Assembly (NCBI GenBank): GCA_963805445.1
Contig: CAWDUI010000047.1
Location: 496,001 to 560,000, forward strand
Direction of reading: 5' to 3'
Source of the DNA: JAENVT01 sp963805445
Lineage (GTDB): Bacteria > Actinomycetota > Acidimicrobiia > Acidimicrobiales > Ilumatobacteraceae
DNA: 64,000 nt
Shown: piece by piece, positions 59,612 through 64,000 of the stretch
How positions within the stretch are numbered: the first letter of the stretch is position 1
Layout: every line of letters begins with the position of its first letter
Notes under the pieces: generated by a model
Databases searched by the model: none
What the model was told of the DNA's origin: nothing
What the model saw: the letters and a program-made list of their open reading frames with translations, nothing else
Translations under genes and position numbers: made by a program

Positions 59612-60358
59612 ATGTCTACGCCCGAACCGAGACCCTTCATCCCGCGTTCCCTGGCTCCGTGGGAGCGCTACCCCAACGAACTGACGCAGCTGCGCGTCCG
59701 CCTCGGCCAGCTCCTCGACCATCATGTCTCGCTGACGAGGCGCGTGATCGGCGCAGGCGGCCAACTCTTCGTCGTGGACATGTGGGTGATGGGGGTGGCA
59801 CAGAGGTCGTTCCACCTCGTCGAAGGATTCCTCAACGTCTTCGATGGCTGGAACGTCACCGTTGCGGCGCCGCTCGTGCGCTTCCAGATGGAGAACCTGT
59901 ACCGCACCCTCTACATCCTCGAAGCCCCCAACGGGCCCGATGTCGTGCTCGAAATCATGAAGGGGACCGAGCTGCGCAAGATGAAGGCATTCGACACAGG
60001 CAAGCTGCTGACCGATGCCGAGCTTGTGAAGCGATCCGAGCGCCTATTCGACTGGCTGCCGGACGTCTATGAAGCGTCGAACGAGTGGGTCTACTTCTCG
60101 GACCGGCATTTGTTCAACGCCAACCGAATGGGCGATGACGCGACTTCGCCGACGCTGCTCGGCCGCGTTCCGCTCCCGCCCGAGGACATTCCGGTCTCCT
60201 TCCTTCAAGAGCTCCTGGGCGCCATGCGCCAAGCGACCCGTGATCTGTTCGGGCTGCTTGAGGTCTGGGAGGAGTGGAAGCTCACTCATCCCGATGCGGA
60301 ACTCCCCGGACTGGGCCTCGAGCGAGCGGGCGTGAGGGAAGCCGGCGAGGACGACTGA
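59612..60358 (+). CDS. Hypothetical protein, island cargo
   Basis: A 248-aa mainly helical protein that I cannot name. It begins MSTPEPRPFIPRSLAPWERY; a coiled segment LTQLRVRLGQLLDHHVSLTR follows; then HLVEGFLNVFDGWNVTVAAP and RFQMENLYRTLYILEAPN, which recall the helical repeats of DUF5677-like or HEPN-like proteins, though no R-x4-6-H motif is clear. GAGGGG at 59604-59609 sets the ATG at 59612. Intact. It lies between the two arms of the long inverted repeat. Confidence 0.7.
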   Translation: MSTPEPRPFIPRSLAPWERYPNELTQLRVRLGQLLDHHVSLTRRVIGAGGQLFVVDMWVMGVAQRSFHLVEGFLNVFDGWNVTVAAPLVRFQMENLYRTLYILEAPNGPDVVLEIMKGTELRKMKAFDTGKLLTDAELVKRSERLFDWLPDVYEASNEWVYFSDRHLFNANRMGDDATSPTLLGRVPLPPEDIPVSFLQELLGAMRQATRDLFGLLEVWEEWKLTHPDAELPGLGLERAGVREAGEDD

Positions 60359-60455
60359 GCGCGTGACCCGTGACCTACGAACCACCGGACCCGCAGGCGT
60401 AGGTCGCTTCGAACTGCCGATCGGCGCTGGGCCCGCTCGCACTTCGGGCAATGTC

Positions 60456-60516
60456 GGTTCGCAAGGTAACGAACCGCACAGCCGGAAGAATAGTTCCAGA
60501 CTCAATCACGGGGGAG
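60456..60516 (-). repeat. Right arm of the 62-bp imperfect inverted repeat
   Basis: The inverted partner of 58875-58936, beginning on this strand with CTCCCCCGTGATTGAGT at 60516. The 230-base gap 60359-60588 that holds it contains no gene. Confidence 0.85.
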
Positions 60517-60588
60517 GGCGGCGCCCTCCGCCGGCGGTTGCATCCGGTCGACGCGACCCTGGTCAGATGAGCGTTCCCTATGAAACCG

Positions 60589-62110
60589 TCACGGTGCGCC
60601 GGGCAGCGTTTCGCATGGGATCAGGTCGCCGTCCTGATCAAGCTTGGCCACGTCGCCGTAGTACGGGTAGTACGTGTCGAACCACGCCTTCGCCTGCGCG
60701 TATGTCGCGAAATCGCTGCAGTTCTTGGTGTCACCGGGATTCCCGGGCGTCGTGGTCGGTGGCGCAGTAGTCGCTGGGGCAGTGGTCGGCGGCGGCGGTG
60801 GGGCAATCGGGTCGGCTGGGCATGACGAGCCTGCTCCTGCGGGCGCTGGACCGGTCAGGTAGCCGGCAACATCGACGACGAGGTGAGTCGCGCCGAGGCT
60901 AAAGAGGCACAGCGTGCCGCCGCTGCCGAGCCGGGCAATGACCGCGTTCGGTACGGTTTGAGCTGCGACGTAGTTGAGGTTCGACGTGTTCGGTTCGACC
61001 CTCTCCCGTCGGGTACACGGTGATGAACCCGCTCGCCCGAGCCTGATCGACCGTCACATTGAGCACTACAGCCGACGCATCGGCAGGGATACCAGCCCGC
61101 CCAGTAACCGTGAGCTGAATGGTCCCCGTCGCCGGGCGAAGCCCGGTACCGCTGAACGCACCATCAAATGTTGCACCGCCAGATCGGGTGTCCAGCAAAC
61201 GAGCCGGCGCGCCGAGTGGCACCAGCACAGTCGAGTTGGCAAAGTAGCCCGAGACATCCACGATTAGGTGGGTCGCCGCCGATGCGAACAAGCACACCGT
61301 CCCAGCAGCGCTGAGCTTGCTGATCACCGCGTTGGGCACGGTTTGACCGGCGACGTAGTTGAGATTCGACGCGGTTGGCAAGGAGGCATCGCACGGGTAG
61401 ACGGTGATGAACCCGGCGAGTTGCGGCCCATCGACCGTCACATTCAGCACCACTGTCGAGATGCCCGAGGGCACGCCTGCACGGCCCGTCACCGGGAGAA
61501 TCTGCACACTGCCTGTTGGCCGACTCCCCTCGCCGCTGAACACGCCGTCAATCGTCGACCCGCCTGGCCGGGTGTCCAGAAGGCGAGCTGGCGCAGGCAG
61601 CGCCGTGAATGCATCCTCACCGGGGAAGTACCCCGCCACGTCAGCGATTAGCTGAGTCGGCGAGGTGTTGAACAGGCAGATCAGTCCGCCCGAACCGATC
61701 TTGGTGATCACCATGTTCGGCACGGTCTGGTTGGCGACGTAGTTGAGATTCGACGCGGTTGGCTGCCCGGCACCGCACGGGTACACCGTGATGAACCCGG
61801 CCCCCGTCGCCTCTGCGACAGTTACGTTCAGCACGACTGATGCAGCGTCAGACGGCACGCCAGCGCGACCAGCAACCATTAGTTGCAACGTGGAGCCGAG
61901 CGTCCGCTGCCCGCCAGCGGCGAACTGTGCGTCAACCGTCACCCCATCGGAGCGAGTGTCCAAAATTCGTGCAGGCGATGTAAGTGATACGTATCCGGTC
62001 CCGGCCGCCTCAACTCTTGGCGTCGATCTGCCGGAATCGACCATCACGAGCACTACCGCCATGGCGGCGATCACCGTCGTACACCGCTTCAACAATCCAT
62101 GGTTGGTCAT
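60589..62110 (-). CDS. Secreted G-Y-F repeat protein with Excalibur-like C-terminus
   Basis: About 507 aa. Signal peptide (residues 1-35), then four repeats of about 120 aa. Each runs from A-P-A-R-L-L-D-T-R through VVLNVTV, GFITVYPC, SNLNYVAGQTVPNAVI and CLF to LIVDVSGYF. A Pro/Thr linker (PIAPPPPPTTAPATTAPPTT) leads to a calcium-binding Excalibur-type end: NCSDFATYAQAKAWFDTYYP and DQDGDLIPCETLPG. One indel near 61005. The last gene of the island; the C-terminal part of the protein at 15.8-18.2 kb has the same repeat type. Confidence 0.82.
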
Positions 62111-62474
62111 GATGTCTTCTACCGCCCCACAGTGGAGGCAAGAACGGCACTAAGTCCTGACCTCGCACTGAAGGCACCCAAACCCTGGCTGTGCATCGTC
62201 GCGCAATCGCGGCGCACGACCACGAAATCGCCTCACTCTCTCATGAGTTCAAGCCGGTTCGTCCCTAATAACCGCCGATCACCGCCGGTCTGGGTTGGAG
62301 CTGGGCCGGCCGCGGGCGAACCACCGTTCGCTCTTCTCCAAAGGCATAGACCGGTTTTTGCCCACGGTCTGCTCGCTGTCCGAGGCCGTTCCGAAGGTTT
62401 GAAGCGATGCCGACACTCTGCAGCACCTGGTCGTGCGTCTCGCCTAGTTCAGCCTTGTACGTTCAATCCAGGAA
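62111..62474. other. Gene-free stretch before the right attachment repeat
   Basis: 364 bases with no credible reading frame, tRNA or strong hairpin. It lies upstream of the secreted repeat protein and should hold its promoter. GTGTCCTGACC-like or IS ends are not seen. Confidence 0.5.
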
Positions 62475-62541
62475 CACACGCCTGAAAAGCGTGGGGTCAC
62501 CGGATCGACGCCGGTCTCGACCACCAATATCGACGCAGGTC
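62475..62541 (+). repeat. Right attachment repeat (67 bp)
   Basis: Exact copy of 57524-57590: tRNA-Phe from the anticodon stem to the CCA plus 15 bases. No 5' half of a tRNA precedes it, so it is not a working tRNA. Confidence 0.95.
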
Positions 62542-62622
62542 AGCCGACGCCGACAGGCCACGGTTCGTGGCCCAACTCGGCGCCGACGTGGCGCATGCGA
62601 ACGGCGTGATTAGCCTGGCTCG

Positions 62623-63270
62623 ATGGGCACAGCGGTTGTCGACCAGCCCATCGTTCGGCGGCGAATCGTCGTCATCGCGGTCGGCGTCATCGGGGTCGCC
62701 GGGCTCGCTTGGGGATTGCGGACCGACCCGGGTAGCGGAGCGTTCTATCTCAGCACGCTGGCGCTGAGCGCCGTGTGGCTCGTCGGCGGCCTGCTGTCCG
62801 GTCCTGTTCCCCTCGGCTGGGAGACGCGCGCCGGCCAGCGCCGCCGGCCGGTCCTCAGCGCGATCATCGCCGGCGCGGCGCTCGCTGCAGTGTTCGTCGT
62901 CGGGGCCGTCATCGTGAAGCACATCCCGGCGCTGAGCGAACGGGTCGAACGGGTCCTCGACTACGCCAGCGAGGGTTCGTGGCCGATCGTTCTGCTGCTC
63001 ACCGTCGCCAGCGGGGTCGCCGAGGAGGTCTTCTTTCGCGGCGCCGTCCAGCCGGCACTGCCGGAGCGAAATCGGCTGCCGGCAACCGTGCTGATCTACG
63101 CGGCGACGACGATGGCGACCGGCAACCTCATGCTCGGCTTCGCCGCCGTCCTACTGGGTGCGGTCGTCGGTCTCCAGCGCAAGGCAACCGGCGGCGTGCT
63201 GGCGCCAGTTCTCACCCACGTGACATGGTCCGTGTTGATGTTCGTCGGCCTCCCACTCGTGATTCGTTGA
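62623..63270 (+). CDS. CPBP family intramembrane metalloprotease
   Basis: 215 aa, seven or eight helices. The family motif EE-x-x-x-R is in GVAEEVFFRGAVQPALPE; the two further His/Asn sites are in ATTMATGNLMLGFAAVLLG (Asn here) and GVLAPVLTHVTWSVLMFVG (His). CPBP proteases cleave prenylated or other membrane peptides; here the substrate is unknown. Intact, just outside the island. Confidence 0.85.
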   Translation: MGTAVVDQPIVRRRIVVIAVGVIGVAGLAWGLRTDPGSGAFYLSTLALSAVWLVGGLLSGPVPLGWETRAGQRRRPVLSAIIAGAALAAVFVVGAVIVKHIPALSERVERVLDYASEGSWPIVLLLTVASGVAEEVFFRGAVQPALPERNRLPATVLIYAATTMATGNLMLGFAAVLLGAVVGLQRKATGGVLAPVLTHVTWSVLMFVGLPLVIR

Positions 63271-63284
63271 CCGATGGGTGACGC

Positions 63285-63812
63285 ATGAAGTATCGGGGTA
63301 CGCCCAAAGCCATGACGTCCTTCACCGCGCGGAACATCTCTGTCTCCACCGTCCCGGTCACCGCAGAGCTGATCTGGAAGCAGATCTCTGATCCCGCTTC
63401 TCTGACCGCCCTCACTCCTTTGGTGCGCTCCATCGTCGTCGAAGGTGATCTGTGGAGGTGGCAGTTGACGGGCATCGAGGCACTCGGCATCAGCGTCGCC
63501 CCGACGTTCACCGAGCGAATGGAGTTCATCGAGCCGCGGCTGATCCGATTCAACCATGAGACGGCTCACGGTGAGCGCGAGCGCGCCGGGGCCGACGGTA
63601 TCTACGAACTGACTGATCGTGGCGAGGACACCGAGTTGAAGGTCGACATTGCCCTGACGGTCGAGCTCCCACTGCCGCGACTGTCTGCCGGCGCAGTCGA
63701 GCGAGTGATGAAAGCGTCGATGCAGCGAACCGGCAAGCGATTCGCGGTCAATCTCTACCACCGGCTCGGCCTGGACCCGGCGACCATCGACATCAAGCAG
63801 TTGCGCGCCTGA
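63285..63812 (+). CDS. SRPBCC (START-like) family protein
   Basis: A 175-aa lipid-pocket fold protein. ISVSTVPVTAELIWKQISDP is the typical first strand and helix. MEFIEPRLIRFNHETAHGER lies in the middle and VERVMKASMQRTGKRFAVNL is the long C-terminal helix. Start ATG 63285 or, with less extension, ATG 63312. Its stop overlaps the next ATG (TGATG). Ligand unknown. Confidence 0.78.
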   Translation: MKYRGTPKAMTSFTARNISVSTVPVTAELIWKQISDPASLTALTPLVRSIVVEGDLWRWQLTGIEALGISVAPTFTERMEFIEPRLIRFNHETAHGERERAGADGIYELTDRGEDTELKVDIALTVELPLPRLSAGAVERVMKASMQRTGKRFAVNLYHRLGLDPATIDIKQLRA

Positions 63813-64000
63813 TGAGCGACTTCCAAGCGTTCGTCGTGCGAGGCAAGTCGAGTCCGGTGGTCACGTTGCAGGCTGGCGTCAACTTTGGCGGCTACTACTG
63901 GACCACGACGTCGCGGCGCGCTGCAAAGGTTGCCGCGCTGCGCCGCGATCCCAGCGCCTCGGTGCTGTCGCACAAGGACGACTCGTGGCGCTTGCGCGCT
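63812..64000 (+). CDS. PNPOx-like flavin/F420 oxidoreductase, 3'-truncated
   Basis: The first 63 codons of a split-barrel flavin or F420-binding protein: MSDFQAFVVRGKSSPVVTLQ, then YWTTTSRRAAKVAALRRDPS with the R-x-x-x-L-R-R-D-P pattern of the family, and SVLSHKDDSWRLRA. The window ends here. Coupled to the SRPBCC gene. Confidence 0.6.
   Translation, partial: MSDFQAFVVRGKSSPVVTLQAGVNFGGYYWTTTSRRAAKVAALRRDPSASVLSHKDDSWRLRA

Larger units (their letters stand above)
57524..62541 (+). mobile_element. Genomic island integrated in tRNA-Phe
   Basis: Bounded by an exact 67-bp direct repeat: 57524-57590 (3' part of the intact tRNA-Phe plus 15 bases) and 62475-62541 (a tRNA fragment lacking the 5' half). 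About 4.95 kb lie between. Next to the intact tRNA is the C-terminal remnant of a tyrosine recombinase, the normal place for the integrase of such elements. Cargo: a potassium channel, a broken lipoprotein, an unknown gene and a secreted repeat protein. The composition around 58-60 kb is visibly less GC-rich than the flanks. Confidence 0.85.

Noticed and set aside
62497..62541. A second working tRNA-Phe
   Set aside because: Only the anticodon arm to CCA is present; no D-arm or 5' acceptor strand.

Overview
The window is high-GC DNA from an actinomycete-grade bacterium. The best guess is the class Acidimicrobiia (Ilumatobacter-like). Pointers are a WhiB7-type regulator, a GlnR-like regulator beside two glutamine synthetases, tandem Get3/ArsA-like ATPases, DUF2017 with ClpS, a DUF222/HNH remnant, a caa3-type oxidase operon, and secreted proteins built from repeats ending in V-D-V-x-G-Y-F. 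I could run no search, so the taxonomy is inference.

The assembly carries many single-base indels (roughly 70-80 by my count), also inside essential genes such as serS, nadE and ctaD. I treat these split genes as intact genes with probable sequencing errors, give the full span, and state where the frame changes.

Layout. 1-7.4 kb: selA-selB, an alpha/beta hydrolase, an NfeD-type membrane protein, two ArsA-like ATPases, a receiver-domain protein. 7.4-12.7 kb: tRNA-Pro, a dimethylformamidase-like protein, a MazG-like protein, and lysC-methyltransferase-asd. 12.7-18.2 kb: MFS transporter, a palindromic repeat cluster, nadE, a secreted glucose/sorbosone dehydrogenase-like protein. 18.3-23.5 kb: a nitrogen-assimilation cluster (SDR, leucine-type dehydrogenase, GSII, GSI, GlnR-like regulator). 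23.6-34.9 kb: HNH remnant, TauD-like dioxygenase, VWA and GDSL lipoproteins, a tightly coupled RidA / small membrane protein / PLP decarboxylase / amidohydrolase / GDT1 operon, erpA divergent from mrp, and an IS630-type element inserted in the mrp stop codon. 34.9-45.4 kb: NUDIX hydrolase, oligoribonuclease, a second palindromic repeat cluster, an acyl-ACP thioesterase, whiB7 with an attenuator leader, TlpA/CcdA, pdxH-serS, a glycosyltransferase and an ABC exporter.

45.4-54.9 kb is a cytochrome oxidase region on the minus strand: ctaB, then a subunit I homologue that has lost all six haem/copper histidines, its subunit III-like partner, a membrane/cupredoxin-like protein, and the normal ctaC-ctaD-ctaE-ctaF-ctaG. 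55-57.2 kb holds clpS, DUF2017, degV and a thioesterase. 57.2-62.5 kb holds tRNA-Glu, -Asp and -Phe and a 5-kb island bounded by a perfect 67-bp direct repeat of the tRNA-Phe 3' part. The island holds an integrase remnant, a potassium channel, an unknown gene inside a long inverted repeat, and a secreted repeat protein. The window ends with a CPBP protease, an SRPBCC protein and a truncated flavin-oxidase-like gene.

The strongest candidates for new biology are the ligand-less oxidase subunit pair and the whiB7 attenuator. The tRNA-Phe island and the interspersed palindromic repeat family follow.
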